Of a stretch of DNA of 47,216 nt, positions 23,378-31,069 are shown one piece after another. How positions within the stretch are numbered: the first letter of the stretch is position 1; every line of letters begins with the position of its first letter. Source of the DNA: a virus; IMG/VR virus record IMGVR_UViG_3300035156_000359, positions 1 to 47,216 of that record. The stretch is one strand, 5' to 3'. The notes beneath the pieces are model-generated. The model saw only the letters and a program-made list of their open reading frames with translations. It searched no databases and was not told where the DNA came from. The translations under genes were made by a program, and so were the position numbers.

Positions 23378-24148
23378 TCAGCTAACTTGGTTGCGGGCCA
23401 TCATGCTGATGCGTTGCATCTGGCGCGCGCGGTGTTCTTCGGTGGCGACGGGGTCGACCTGCTCCGGTTCGGAGTTCTCGATCTTCGGCGCCTTGGCATA
23501 GGCGCTCATGTTCCAGGAGGCTTCGGCCTTTTTGCCTGCGGCGATGCGGTCGACCAGGCCGGCGGCGACTGCTTCGTCGGCCGTGTACCAGGTCTCGGCA
23601 TCCATGGCGGCGCGCACAGCGTCGACAGCCATGCCGCTCTTCGCCGCGTACTGGCCCGCGAGGCTGCTGTCGATCTTCCCGAGCAGGACGGCGGTGGCGG
23701 TCAGGTCGTTGGCATTGCCCATCGCCCAGGTCCAGGCGTTGTGGATCATGAAGAACCCGCCAGCCGCAATCTCGACCTCATCGGCTGCGATGGAGATCAC
23801 GGTTGCCGCGCTCGCGGCATAGCCGTCGATGTGGGCGATGACCTTGGCGCCCGTGTCGCGGATCGCCTGGCAGATCGTCTGCGCCGCGAAGACGTCGCCG
23901 CCCGGGCTGTTGATGCGCAGGTGGATGGTGCCGCCCTTGATGTTGCGGATGGCCGGGACGAGGGCCTCGGCTGAAACACCGCCCCACCAGTACGCCGTGT
24001 CTTCGTCGGCAACGATCGCGTCGTAGATATAGATCTCAGTCTCGTCGCTGTTTGCGCTCGCGACGATCCGCGACTGCGGAAGCCGATCAGGCCGCTTCTT
24101 GTTGCTCGCCAGGAGCTGGGTCAGACTTTTCGGCACTCTTGCCTCCAT
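23378..24148 (-). CDS. Head maturation protease, ClpP-like (S14)
   Basis: This 256-residue serine protease cleaves the capsid delta domain during head maturation. ClpP-fold landmarks are INSPGGDVFAAQ (about residues 80-91), the catalytic Ser113 in GYAASAAT, and His136 in FFMIHNAW. The acid residue is probably near the AETWYTADEA segment. The C-terminal 50 residues are a variable tail. The annotated start at 24148 overlaps the portal gene by 62 bases, which is long; a later non-ATG start before the protease domain cannot be excluded. Confidence 0.93.
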   Translation of the reverse strand: MEARVPKSLTQLLASNKKRPDRLPQSRIVASANSDETEIYIYDAIVADEDTAYWWGGVSAEALVPAIRNIKGGTIHLRINSPGGDVFAAQTICQAIRDTGAKVIAHIDGYAASAATVISIAADEVEIAAGGFFMIHNAWTWAMGNANDLTATAVLLGKIDSSLAGQYAAKSGMAVDAVRAAMDAETWYTADEAVAAGLVDRIAAGKKAEASWNMSAYAKAPKIENSEPEQVDPVATEEHRARQMQRISMMARNQVS

Positions 24149-25394
24149 TCGGTTTCAATTTCGGATTCGGTGGCATGTTCTCCAACCGTCGTACTTCGTC
24201 AGCGTCCATGAACGGCATCTCGCCGGCGCGCCCGAGGGCAATCCGATACGCGTCGTACCGTGCCTTGATGTCGCCTCGCTCGAGCGCAGCTGTGATGTGC
24301 TCGACAAAGTACTTCTGGCGCACTGGCCAAAGCTTGCTGTTTAACTCCTGTTGGATCGGCGTCAGGTGCCGCTGGAGCGTGTAGCGCACGAAAGCAATGC
24401 CCTGCTCCGCGATGCCGCTACCATGGCTCGTTTGCTTCTCGGTATGGCCGACCATGTGCGGCGGTACGCCGAAGATCCGGCAAATTTCCTCGACCGTGAA
24501 CAACCTGGTCGCCAGGATCTCAGCGTCCTTCGAGTTCACGCTTAGCTGGGCCGGCTCCAAGCCGCCCGACAGGATCAGTGGGCCGCGGCCGCCGTTCTGG
24601 GCGCGCGCAATCAGCGAGGCCTTAAGCTGCTGCAGCTGCTTGTCGTCCAGCTTCGATTTCGACTTCAGCGCATAGTCGAAGTTGGCGCCACCGGAGAAGA
24701 ATTTGCCCGCGTGGTCCTGCGCCGCCAGTGCGGTGCCGATCGCTTCCAGAGCCGCGTAGGTGAGCGGGCTCGGGCTCGTCAGACCGTCGAAGCCCAGGCT
24801 CGGAATATGGATTACATCGGCCCGGTTCAGCACATACGATGGCTTATCGCCCGGGCTAATACGGTAGTAGACCTCGCCGCCGTCCTTGAAGGGCTGCACC
24901 GTGTGGCGCGGGAGCGGCCTCCAGCCGATCACTTTGCTGCTGTAGAAGCTTGATCGAATCCATTCGCCGAAGCCATCGCCGTGCGACAGCTTCGAAAGCA
25001 TGATCGCTTCCCACGCCGCCGACGCGGTCCAGCCATCGCAGGCTTTCTCGTTCAGCATCCACCAGTAATCGTGGTCCGCCGAATCGCGGTCATTGCCCTT
25101 GCGCTCGAAGATCCCGACGGGCAGCGTGGCGATGGCGCCAGCGACGAGAGCCATGCATCCGTAGGCAGCCGACACGCGCATGGCGGTTTCGGCAGTCACG
25201 GCGGCGCCGGACGAGGAGCGGTGCGCAGCGCCCAGCAGGTTGGCCAGCTCGCCCATCGACATATCGCCGTGCGAGTTCTCGCCCAGAGCGACGATGCCGG
25301 CGCGCTCGGACGCGCCGTCTCGACCGGCCATCCAGGAGCCGAGCACGCGCGATTCGTGCTGCGTGGCTTCCAGGTTCAGTAGTTTTCCGGTCAT
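24087..25394 (-). CDS. HK97-family portal protein
   Basis: This is a 435-residue portal subunit that forms the dodecameric DNA channel at the head vertex. Family patterns include AMRVSAAYGCMALVAGAIATLP at about residues 70-91, WRPLPRHTVQPFKDGGEVYY, VIHIPSLGFDGLTSPSPL, and VEEICRIFGVPPHMVG at about 319-334, followed by the long C-terminal helix pair. The first ~45 residues are extra and variable; a later start is possible. It lies directly after the terminase gene with no gap. Confidence 0.95.
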   Translation of the reverse strand: MTGKLLNLEATQHESRVLGSWMAGRDGASERAGIVALGENSHGDMSMGELANLLGAAHRSSSGAAVTAETAMRVSAAYGCMALVAGAIATLPVGIFERKGNDRDSADHDYWWMLNEKACDGWTASAAWEAIMLSKLSHGDGFGEWIRSSFYSSKVIGWRPLPRHTVQPFKDGGEVYYRISPGDKPSYVLNRADVIHIPSLGFDGLTSPSPLTYAALEAIGTALAAQDHAGKFFSGGANFDYALKSKSKLDDKQLQQLKASLIARAQNGGRGPLILSGGLEPAQLSVNSKDAEILATRLFTVEEICRIFGVPPHMVGHTEKQTSHGSGIAEQGIAFVRYTLQRHLTPIQQELNSKLWPVRQKYFVEHITAALERGDIKARYDAYRIALGRAGEMPFMDADEVRRLENMPPNPKLKPNGGKSAEKSDPAPGEQQEAA

Positions 25395-27107
25395 TCAATA
25401 GTCCAATACGATAATTTCAGGCGTGTCCGGCGTCTCCGGATCGAGGGCCATCAACGAAACCGCGTTGAACAGCGCCATCAATGGGTCGATCTTTCCTGTG
25501 CCCGATGCCTGCTTGGTGATCAGCGCCGCATTCCCCCGCGGCTCGACCTTCGCATTGCCGACGCACCAGGTCATGAGCGGTTGGCCACCGTGCACCAGCA
25601 CGCCCTCGGCCAGCTTCCGCTCGGCCACGCTGATGGGGCCGATTAACTTCCAGCCCTGCGAGATCCCGAAGCATTTGTCCTCGTCGATTTCCGCGTCGAC
25701 CAGCGCCTGGAACATCACCTTGTGGGTCTTTTCCGGATCCAGCCCCACGGAAGCGAGTAGGCCGCTGTCGTCGACCTGTTTGACCAGGTCGGCCACCGCA
25801 GCGACGTCGCCGGGCAGCTCCTCGATGATCACCAGGTCGCCCTGCTGTTCGAAGTCGCTGTATTTGGTCTCTTCGCTCTTGCGCCGTTCGATGGCGATCG
25901 GATGAATAAAGGCGCGGGTCCAGAGAAGCCACTTCTTCGTGCCGCGCTCACGACCCAGGGCCGCAAAGCCCAGCAAGTCGTCCAGGCCGCCTCCGTCGAT
26001 GCCGACCGTGACCACCTCGCAGCGCTCGAGCAGCTGCTCAAGCGTCAGGCCCGGCGCCTTCGCCTGCTTTTCCCAGAAATCCGCTCCGGCCCATCGGTCG
26101 GCGCGCAGGTTCATGCCGATCTGGACGTTCAGGTGCTTGGCCAGGAATTTCTGGAGCGAGCCGTCGGTCTTGTGCGCCAGCTTCTTGAGCTGGTCCTCCA
26201 GCCATTCCAGGCTGACCGAGCGGCCGAGGTTCGGATTCGTGATGTAGAACGTCGACGAGTCGAGGTAGGCCTTCGCCTGCAGCATCTTCGTCGGGTATTC
26301 GTAGAGCACGCCCAGCGACTTCTGATCGTGGACCTTTCCGTCGCGGACGTCGCGGTAATACTCGAGCTTTTCCTTGAACACGCCAGCCGGCGGCTCGTCG
26401 CTCTGTGTGGTCAGGTAGATGACCCAGCCCTCGTCCCGCGACACCTGGCCACCGAGCGCCTCCATGAACATGGCGCCCGCGTTTGCGCGCTTACCGAATA
26501 GCCAGTGCTCGTCGACCAGCACCTTGCCGGACTTCTTGCCCGAAACGGTATCGGTGTCGGCAGCTACGACCTTCAGGGAGGCGCGCGAGACCAGGTGCGT
26601 GATTGTCCGAAGGTGGTCTGCTACGTGAAACATGGCGCTGAGTTCAGGATCGGCGCGCACCATCGCGGCTGCGGGAATAAAGCTGTTCCCTGCAACTTCC
26701 TTGGTTGGCGCCAGGATCAGATGCTCTTCGCCCTCGCGCCAGCAGAGGATCACGGCCGTCAGCATGATGCCGGCGGCGATGGTCGACTTCGTGTTCTTCT
26801 TGCTGATCAGGAGGTAATACTCCCGGATCAGCTGTTTGCCGGTATCGGCGTCGTACCCACCGAAGATCGCCGCAACGAAATCGAATACGAACTGATCGCT
26901 GCACTCGCCAAAGTTCGGGCTTCGGTACTCGCCGAGCGCCTCATCCCAGATGGACTTCGGCAGATCCGTGACCTGGAGGAGCTTGAAGATTGCAAGCGCC
27001 TGCTCGGCCTGGTCGGGGAAGATCGGCGGCGGGATGATGGAGTCGCCATTGATGAGGCGCTGCTCCCAGTCGAGACAAGCTGTCGTCCATTTTGGAGTCG
27101 CGCCCAT
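25395..27107 (-). CDS. terL: Terminase large subunit
   Basis: This is a 570-residue packaging motor. The ATPase half has a Walker A-like SKKNTKST (residues 102-109) and Walker B KVLVDEHW with Asp199-Glu200. The nuclease half starts near residue 355 with VVTVGIDGGGLDDLLG, whose Asp is a metal ligand, and continues to the conserved IDPLMALFNAVSLMA near the C terminus. This is the TerL type found in HK97-like, mostly cos-packaging phages. It follows the small subunit by 2 bases. Confidence 0.96.
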   Translation of the reverse strand: MGATPKWTTACLDWEQRLINGDSIIPPPIFPDQAEQALAIFKLLQVTDLPKSIWDEALGEYRSPNFGECSDQFVFDFVAAIFGGYDADTGKQLIREYYLLISKKNTKSTIAAGIMLTAVILCWREGEEHLILAPTKEVAGNSFIPAAAMVRADPELSAMFHVADHLRTITHLVSRASLKVVAADTDTVSGKKSGKVLVDEHWLFGKRANAGAMFMEALGGQVSRDEGWVIYLTTQSDEPPAGVFKEKLEYYRDVRDGKVHDQKSLGVLYEYPTKMLQAKAYLDSSTFYITNPNLGRSVSLEWLEDQLKKLAHKTDGSLQKFLAKHLNVQIGMNLRADRWAGADFWEKQAKAPGLTLEQLLERCEVVTVGIDGGGLDDLLGFAALGRERGTKKWLLWTRAFIHPIAIERRKSEETKYSDFEQQGDLVIIEELPGDVAAVADLVKQVDDSGLLASVGLDPEKTHKVMFQALVDAEIDEDKCFGISQGWKLIGPISVAERKLAEGVLVHGGQPLMTWCVGNAKVEPRGNAALITKQASGTGKIDPLMALFNAVSLMALDPETPDTPEIIVLDY

Positions 27108-27109
27108 CG

Positions 27110-27421
27110 TCAGACTTTCTTACCGCCGGCCGCAGCCAGGCGCGGCGCCGAGGCCTGGGCAAAGCGGCCCGCGACCTTCTTGGCGTCTTCGTTCTTCTGG
27201 TCCTTCTTCCCGCTCTCGCCCAGCTTCTTGTGGACGAATGGCATCAGCGCGCGCGCAGCGCCTACGCGAAGTTTCGCCTCGGCGCCGGTGTCGTTCATCA
27301 CGGCCTTGAGGAAATCAAGCGGGTCCTCGTAATGGACCGCCAGCGGTAGCACAACGGGTTCTTTCTTCTTGCGGCCAGCACCCGGACGGGCGCCACCGCT
27401 CCGGCCTGGTTGACCTGCCAT
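27110..27421 (-). CDS. terS: Terminase small subunit
   Basis: This is a 103-residue basic protein beginning MAGQPGRSGGARPGAGRKKK, an N terminus often seen in small terminase subunits. A helical middle segment (DPLDFLKAVMNDTGAEAKLR, then VGAARALMPFVHKKLGE) and a basic C terminus follow. The small subunit recognises cos or pac and loads TerL. The assignment rests on this pattern and on the position 2 bases upstream of terL. No precise family can be named by eye. Confidence 0.85.
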   Translation of the reverse strand: MAGQPGRSGGARPGAGRKKKEPVVLPLAVHYEDPLDFLKAVMNDTGAEAKLRVGAARALMPFVHKKLGESGKKDQKNEDAKKVAGRFAQASAPRLAAAGGKKV

Positions 27422-27543
27422 TTGAATTCTTTCGAAAAGGGGGATTTATTCTGTGCGTGAGAGACTATGCGGTGTCCGACCTCTTGAACCCCAAAGGTTT
27501 GATACCCCCCTTGCTCGGGTGCAACGGCGGGTTCCTAGCGTTG
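27422..27543. other. Non-coding gap between HNH gene and terS; candidate cos region
   Basis: These 122 bases hold no convincing gene. They contain a poly-G/C patch (plus-strand TACCCCCCTTGC near 27500, AAAGGGGG near 27438). In HK97-like phages with an HNH gene beside the terminase, the cos site usually lies in this neighbourhood. No specific cos sequence can be read, so this is a location hint only. Confidence 0.3.
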
Positions 27544-27885
27544 TCAGGCAGCAACGACGCCGCCTCGGGCCCTGAGCCGCGCTTCGTGAGCGCTCTTCGC
27601 GTCGTGACAATCCTTGCAGAGCAGCCACTTATTCGAATCGTCGTCACTGCCCTTGGCCCAGAGCGGGACCTTATGGTCGACCGCGACGCCGATGGTCGTC
27701 CGCCCTCTTGCCTTGCATTGCTGGCACAGGCCACAGTCACGCTCACGGATGCGCTCGCGATCTCGCACCCCTGCTCCGCCACGCTTGCGCTCGACGATGT
27801 CGAAGCGGACCGGCGCCGCTGCGGACATGCGGCTCTGCGCCATGCGCACGTTCGACTTCAACGTTTGCAGCTTCGGCATCGGCAT
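27544..27885 (-). CDS. HNH homing-type endonuclease beside terminase
   Basis: This is a 113-residue HNH nuclease. Zinc-binding pairs are C54-x2-C57 and C90-x2-C93. The HNH residues read as His71 (VDH), Asn85 (DDSNKWLLC) and His94 (DCHDAK). Such small HNH proteins next to terS are known to act with terminase in cos cleavage and packaging. The N-terminal ~40 residues are basic. The start at 27885 is 5 bases after the preceding stop; internal ATGs at residues 15 and 20 are alternatives. Confidence 0.92.
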   Translation of the reverse strand: MPMPKLQTLKSNVRMAQSRMSAAAPVRFDIVERKRGGAGVRDRERIRERDCGLCQQCKARGRTTIGVAVDHKVPLWAKGSDDDSNKWLLCKDCHDAKSAHEARLRARGGVVAA

Positions 27886-27890
27886 CGTGT

Positions 27891-28259
27891 CTACCGGTTA
27901 TACCGGGGCAGGCCTGGAGTGTTCGAGAACGCGGCGATCGCTTCGGGCGAGAAGCGTGGCCAGTCGCACGACAGGCTGTACGAAGTCCGCTCCATGTAGC
28001 GCGCGTGTGCCACGTTGATCCGATGGCGGTACCAGGTGTCGAAGTGAACGGCAGGGGCTGCGGGTGCGACAGGCCTGCGCGGGACCAGGCCGTACTGTGC
28101 CAGCGCAGTAGTGAGCGCCTTCCCGTCTTCGGGGTAGTACTCGCATTCGACCCTGACCATCTCGCCAGCGCGGACGTGCAGCGTGAACTCCCTCGTCTTC
28201 CTCGGCAGGCCCAGCGCCTGGATCAGGTCTTTGCCAATCTCATGCGGCATGATCGCCAT
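27891..28259 (-). CDS. Hypothetical protein, first gene after late promoter
   Basis: This is a 122-residue protein starting MAIMPHEIGKDLIQALGLPR. It has strand-rich segments (REFTLHVRAGEMVRVECEYY) and an aromatic C-terminal part (HFDTWYRHRINVAHARYME, then DWPRFSPEAIAAF). No family is recognised. It is the first gene downstream of the late promoter and its two hairpins; one of these ends only 15 bases before the ATG. The longer reading of the frame runs through that terminator, so it is not used. Confidence 0.72.
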   Translation of the reverse strand: MAIMPHEIGKDLIQALGLPRKTREFTLHVRAGEMVRVECEYYPEDGKALTTALAQYGLVPRRPVAPAAPAVHFDTWYRHRINVAHARYMERTSYSLSCDWPRFSPEAIAAFSNTPGLPRYNR

Positions 28260-28274
28260 GCGTACCTCAGAAAT

Positions 28275-28299
28275 AAAAAAGCCCAGCACGTGGCTGGGC
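28275..28299 (-). terminator. Intrinsic terminator in late leader (downstream)
   Basis: On the minus strand GCCCAGC-CACGT-GCTGGGC is a perfect 7-bp stem with a 5-base loop, followed by TTTTTTATTT. It lies about 260 bases after the predicted late start site and directly before the first late gene. Confidence 0.8.
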
Positions 28300-28451
28300 G
28301 AAGGGGCTGGTGCTGAGTCAGCCCAGGAGACATGCTGTGGCGGCCACAAGGCCTCACGCGTTCAGCGCTTGACCACACGGATGGCGACTTGGCAGATGCC
28401 ATGCGTGTGGTGCCGCTGCTGTTCCCGGCTGGTCAAACGTCGTTCCAATGC

Positions 28452-28483
28452 AAAAAGCCCCGCGTCATTGCTGATCGCGGGGC
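28452..28483 (-). terminator. tR'-like terminator in late leader
   Basis: On the minus strand GCCCCGCG and CGCGGGGC form a perfect 8-bp stem around an 11-base loop, followed by TTTTT. It lies about 80 bases downstream of the predicted late promoter start. This is the arrangement of lambda PR'-tR', where Q modifies polymerase so that it reads through. The 350-bp stretch 28260-28609 otherwise holds the promoter, this hairpin, the second terminator, and no convincing gene. Confidence 0.78.
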
Positions 28484-28568
28484 TTCGATGTTTGTCTGAG
28501 GACGCCGGGGGCTCCCATCTGGGAACCGGCCTCGTCGCATTTCTAGACGGAATTAAGTTGTGGACAGG

Positions 28569-28597
28569 AATTTACTGCTGAGATTTCCGTCTGTCAA
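28569..28597 (-). promoter_or_regulatory. Late promoter, PR'-like
   Basis: The minus strand has a consensus -35 TTGACA (plus-strand 28592-28597), a 17-bp spacer, and -10 TAAATT (28569-28574). Transcription would start near 28562. It lies just beyond the last gene of the Q operon and upstream of two terminators and the whole late operon, as expected of a Q-dependent late promoter. Confidence 0.7.
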
Positions 28598-28609
28598 GTA
28601 ATTTGCGTA

Positions 28610-28819
28610 TTACTTCGCACGCAACTTCAACATTTCATCGGCAAGCAAATAGCACTCCTTTGCGATCTGGTTTGCTTCGAAGGTCCCGGAAACACTTGTC
28701 TTTTGTGCCGCTGTGCGACCCACGAGAGCTTGCCCTGCAAAGTAGTCGCGAAGCGACATACCAGAAGACTGAATGTCGTGAGGGCTGGGAAACGCGCCTT
28801 GGCTGTTGTCTTTACTCAA
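28610..28819 (-). CDS. Small conserved-type phage protein, TTG start
   Basis: This 69-residue protein starts with TTG (read as Met) at 28819, overlapping the end of the Q-like gene. GGAGAG lies 7 bases before it. It has the pattern often seen in small prophage proteins: SKDNSQGAFP, then GMSLRDYFAGQALVG at about residues 20-34, and a C-terminal helix with CYLLADEMLKLRAK. The function is unknown. No ATG would give a full-length product; the only internal Met would remove the first 20 residues. Confidence 0.78.
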   Translation of the reverse strand: MSKDNSQGAFPSPHDIQSSGMSLRDYFAGQALVGRTAAQKTSVSGTFEANQIAKECYLLADEMLKLRAK

Positions 28820-29195
28820 TTTTTCTCTCCAGTGTGATTTCTTCGATGGCTTCCTGAGCCTGTCGAAATAATGCCACAAAGACGGTCGCTGGACGACTTG
28901 GAATCCCCATCCTGCTGCAAACCATCTCCGGCCTGGCCTGCTTGATGTAGCACCAGTACAGCAGCAGCCGGTGCTTCGTCTCCAGCTTGGGCATTGCCCG
29001 TTCGATACGGAGCGCGTCGTGCTCGTCGATGGTGCGGCGCTCACCATGGCTTGGGTCGTCACCCAGCGCTTCGCGTCGCAGCCGGTCGCAGAAGGCGCCT
29101 GTTGGGCTGACGCCGATGGTGCGCGTGCCAGCAGTTGCCCAGCGTGCCCAGTTTTCAAGGCGTGCACCAATGTCGCAGCGTTCGAATTCGGTCAA
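28812..29195 (-). CDS. Late antiterminator, Q-like
   Basis: This is a 127-residue protein of the phage antitermination Q (Q82/phi21-like) style. It has an N-terminal segment with LENWARWA, then IDEHDALRIERAMPKL (about residues 56-71), a helix with HRLLLYWCYI, and a C-terminal HTH-like part (MGIPSRPATVFVALFRQAQEA). Q binds near the late promoter and lets polymerase ignore terminators. It is the second-to-last gene of the PR operon, directly before the predicted late promoter. The start overlaps the upstream 35-residue gene (ATGA). Confidence 0.8.
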   Translation of the reverse strand: MTEFERCDIGARLENWARWATAGTRTIGVSPTGAFCDRLRREALGDDPSHGERRTIDEHDALRIERAMPKLETKHRLLLYWCYIKQARPEMVCSRMGIPSRPATVFVALFRQAQEAIEEITLERKIE

Positions 29196-29299
29196 GTTCT
29201 TCCCTTCCTTGCGCGGTCGACCATGCCGGCGCCGATGCAGCGGCCGATGAAGCAGCCGATTACAGGCGACAACGCGATCCAGAGAGCCAGGGCGCTCAT
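29192..29299 (-). CDS. 35-residue single-pass membrane protein
   Basis: This tiny gene encodes MSALALWIALSPVIGCFIGR followed by CIGAGMVDRARKGRT. It has one hydrophobic helix (about residues 3-25) and a positively charged C-terminal tail, so N-out/C-in topology is likely. Both ends are joined by ATGA overlaps, to rusA upstream and to the Q-like gene downstream, which strongly supports translation. Its function is unknown. Position before Q suggests expression in the delayed-early phase. Confidence 0.75.
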   Translation of the reverse strand: MSALALWIALSPVIGCFIGRCIGAGMVDRARKGRT

Positions 29300-29754
29300 G
29301 CTGCCTCTCCCAGGAGACTGGCCTGCGGCTGCGCTGTCGCGATTGCCGTGATGGTCACCACCACGCGCGCTTCGCCGTCCGGCTCCATGCGCTCGCTGGT
29401 CAGGCGGCGCACCCACTTGTCGTCCTCGATGGCCACGTCCTTAAGCGCGTCGAGCAGCACCTTGTTGGCGTTGTCGATGTCGATGCAGCGCACGGTGTCG
29501 TCCCAGGTAGCGCCATTGAGGCGCATGCGCTTCTGCCAGTCCAACGGCCGAGCGGGGAACAGCTTGACGTCGATGTGCACGCGGCCGGTGATGGCGGCCG
29601 TAACGCCTTGGGCGCGGCAGCGCGCAGCGATATCCTTGCGGAAGTCCTTGGCCTCCTTGGTCGGCACGATGCTGATGTGCGCGCCGAGCTTCACAGGGCG
29701 CCAGTAGCGATTCGCCGACAGCGGGTAGGGCAGGTTGAGGGTGATCGTTTTCAT
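29296..29754 (-). CDS. rusA: RusA-like Holliday junction resolvase
   Basis: This is a 152-residue endonuclease that resolves branched DNA during phage recombination and before packaging. The N terminus (TLNLPYPLSANRYWRP) and the metal-binding acid cluster are typical: Asp92 and Asp94 (CIDIDNANK), Asp102, and Asp111-Asp112 (IEDDKWV). The strand after it (GEARVVVTITAI) matches the family. It overlaps both neighbours by 4 bases. Confidence 0.93.
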   Translation of the reverse strand: MKTITLNLPYPLSANRYWRPVKLGAHISIVPTKEAKDFRKDIAARCRAQGVTAAITGRVHIDVKLFPARPLDWQKRMRLNGATWDDTVRCIDIDNANKVLLDALKDVAIEDDKWVRRLTSERMEPDGEARVVVTITAIATAQPQASLLGEAA

Positions 29755-30032
29755 TTCGCTCCTGTCGTTGTTGTTGCCCGGGCTGGCCGGGCTGGTGGTG
29801 CTGCTGTCCTGCGATCCCGGGGGAACTGGTCACGGCTGATTGCCTGCTCTGCCCTCCTCGTTTCCCAGGTCCCGCGCTCGAGGAACAGCACGCAAGGCCG
29901 TTCGACGTTGGTCGACAGCACGGGCTTATCCCAGCCGCTGCAATGGCCCTTGCGCTCTTGCGCCTCCTCCTTCGCCGAGACTGCTGGCGGGAAGCGGTTG
30001 CACATGCCGCATGGCTGGAACTCGCGGCTCAT
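29751..30032 (-). CDS. Cysteine-containing small hypothetical protein
   Basis: This is a 93-residue protein starting MSREFQPCGMCNRFPPAVSA. The CxxC at residues 8-11 with later Cys31 and Cys47 and a His could bind zinc. The C-terminal third is basic and proline-rich. It is coupled by 4-base overlaps to the replication gene upstream and to rusA downstream. The function is unknown. Confidence 0.65.
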   Translation of the reverse strand: MSREFQPCGMCNRFPPAVSAKEEAQERKGHCSGWDKPVLSTNVERPCVLFLERGTWETRRAEQAISRDQFPRDRRTAAPPARPARATTTTGAK

Positions 30033-31069
30033 GGGTTCTGCCTTTGCCGAATGGCGCGTTCAGCCGCGTCGACACGGGCTTGCCAGTCCTCGTAGCTCTC
30101 GTCCGGCCCCTTCGGGTCCGTGCCCTGGGGCTTGCGGATCGCGATCGGTTGCGGCGGCTGGATCGGGCGCCCTGATGCGGTTGCCGGCGGCGGGTTCAGC
30201 AGCTTCTCGACGATCGGCATGAGGTAGTTCGGCGGGATCTTCGCCGTTGGCCCCTTCTGCTCGCGAGCCAGGCCGACAGCGGCGGTCAGCACCTCCATGG
30301 TGATCTTCCGGTCCGTCCAGTCGCGCACGGTGGGATGCGTGAAGGTCGCGTCGACACCGAGCTTGCGCAGGGCGACGGTCAGGATGATCGCGGGGTCGGC
30401 GCTCACTGGCGCGTCTTCGCGAGGCGGCAGCGGGGCAGCACCAGGATGCGAGAATCCGGGGTCATCGAATTCCGGCGGCAACGACGACGCGGGACTACTG
30501 TCCGTTGAGTTGTCGTCGTCGTAAGGTTTTAGTTCTGGTGTATGGGTATTGGGTACTGGTGTCTGGGTAGCCGTTGCAGGCGTTGCAGGTGCCGTTGCAG
30601 GTAACGGCGGGACAGGTGTTGCGGTTGCCGTTGCTGCAACGCGTTTCACAAGCTCCCGCAACTCGTTCATACCGATGTTCCAGGGCGCGTGCTGGCCTGC
30701 GTCGGTCAACACCTTGAACAGGCGCGCACGCTCCTCGCGGTGCCGCTTCATGCGATTGTCCTCGTTCGCCTTCTTCGCTTCGCGTTCAGGTTCGCCGTCA
30801 CGAAAGCGGGCGATCTCGGCATCGCAGCGGCTGTTGTGCCAACCATCCTCGGCCAGCACAAAGAATTCTTCCAGCACCGTTGCGACAGCCTCGCGCTCTT
30901 CCTTCGCCCGTGCACCGACCAGGCGCTGCACGGCCTTGACGTCGACAGGCAGCGGCTTCTCCTGGGCATAGTACTTGCGGATCATGCGGCTGTAGGCGGC
31001 GTCCTCGACGAACGTCAGGTGGGCCGTGGCCTCGGCATAGTCGCCGATGTGGTGTTCGAAGTAGTTCAC
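30029..31069 (-). CDS. DUF1376-domain replication protein
   Basis: This is a 346-residue protein. The N-terminal ~60 residues match DUF1376 (NYFEHHIGDYAEATAHLTF, then YSRMIRKYYAQEKPLP). A basic helical region and a long low-complexity Thr/Pro/Ala linker (about 150-185) follow. A second small domain resembles the DnaT/primosome-type C termini of phage O-like proteins. It probably loads the host helicase. The GTG start at 31069 is chosen from the GGAGGGTAC ribosome site and the GTGA overlap with the Dam gene. Confidence 0.85.
   Translation of the reverse strand: MNYFEHHIGDYAEATAHLTFVEDAAYSRMIRKYYAQEKPLPVDVKAVQRLVGARAKEEREAVATVLEEFFVLAEDGWHNSRCDAEIARFRDGEPEREAKKANEDNRMKRHREERARLFKVLTDAGQHAPWNIGMNELRELVKRVAATATATPVPPLPATAPATPATATQTPVPNTHTPELKPYDDDNSTDSSPASSLPPEFDDPGFSHPGAAPLPPREDAPVSADPAIILTVALRKLGVDATFTHPTVRDWTDRKITMEVLTAAVGLAREQKGPTAKIPPNYLMPIVEKLLNPPPATASGRPIQPPQPIAIRKPQGTDPKGPDESYEDWQARVDAAERAIRQRQNP

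Noticed and set aside
28362-28448. 28-residue TTG-started frame on the minus strand in the late leader
   Set aside because: It has tidy composition (ends QVAIRVVKR), but no ribosome site and it begins inside the run of bases following a terminator. Kept as a possibility only.
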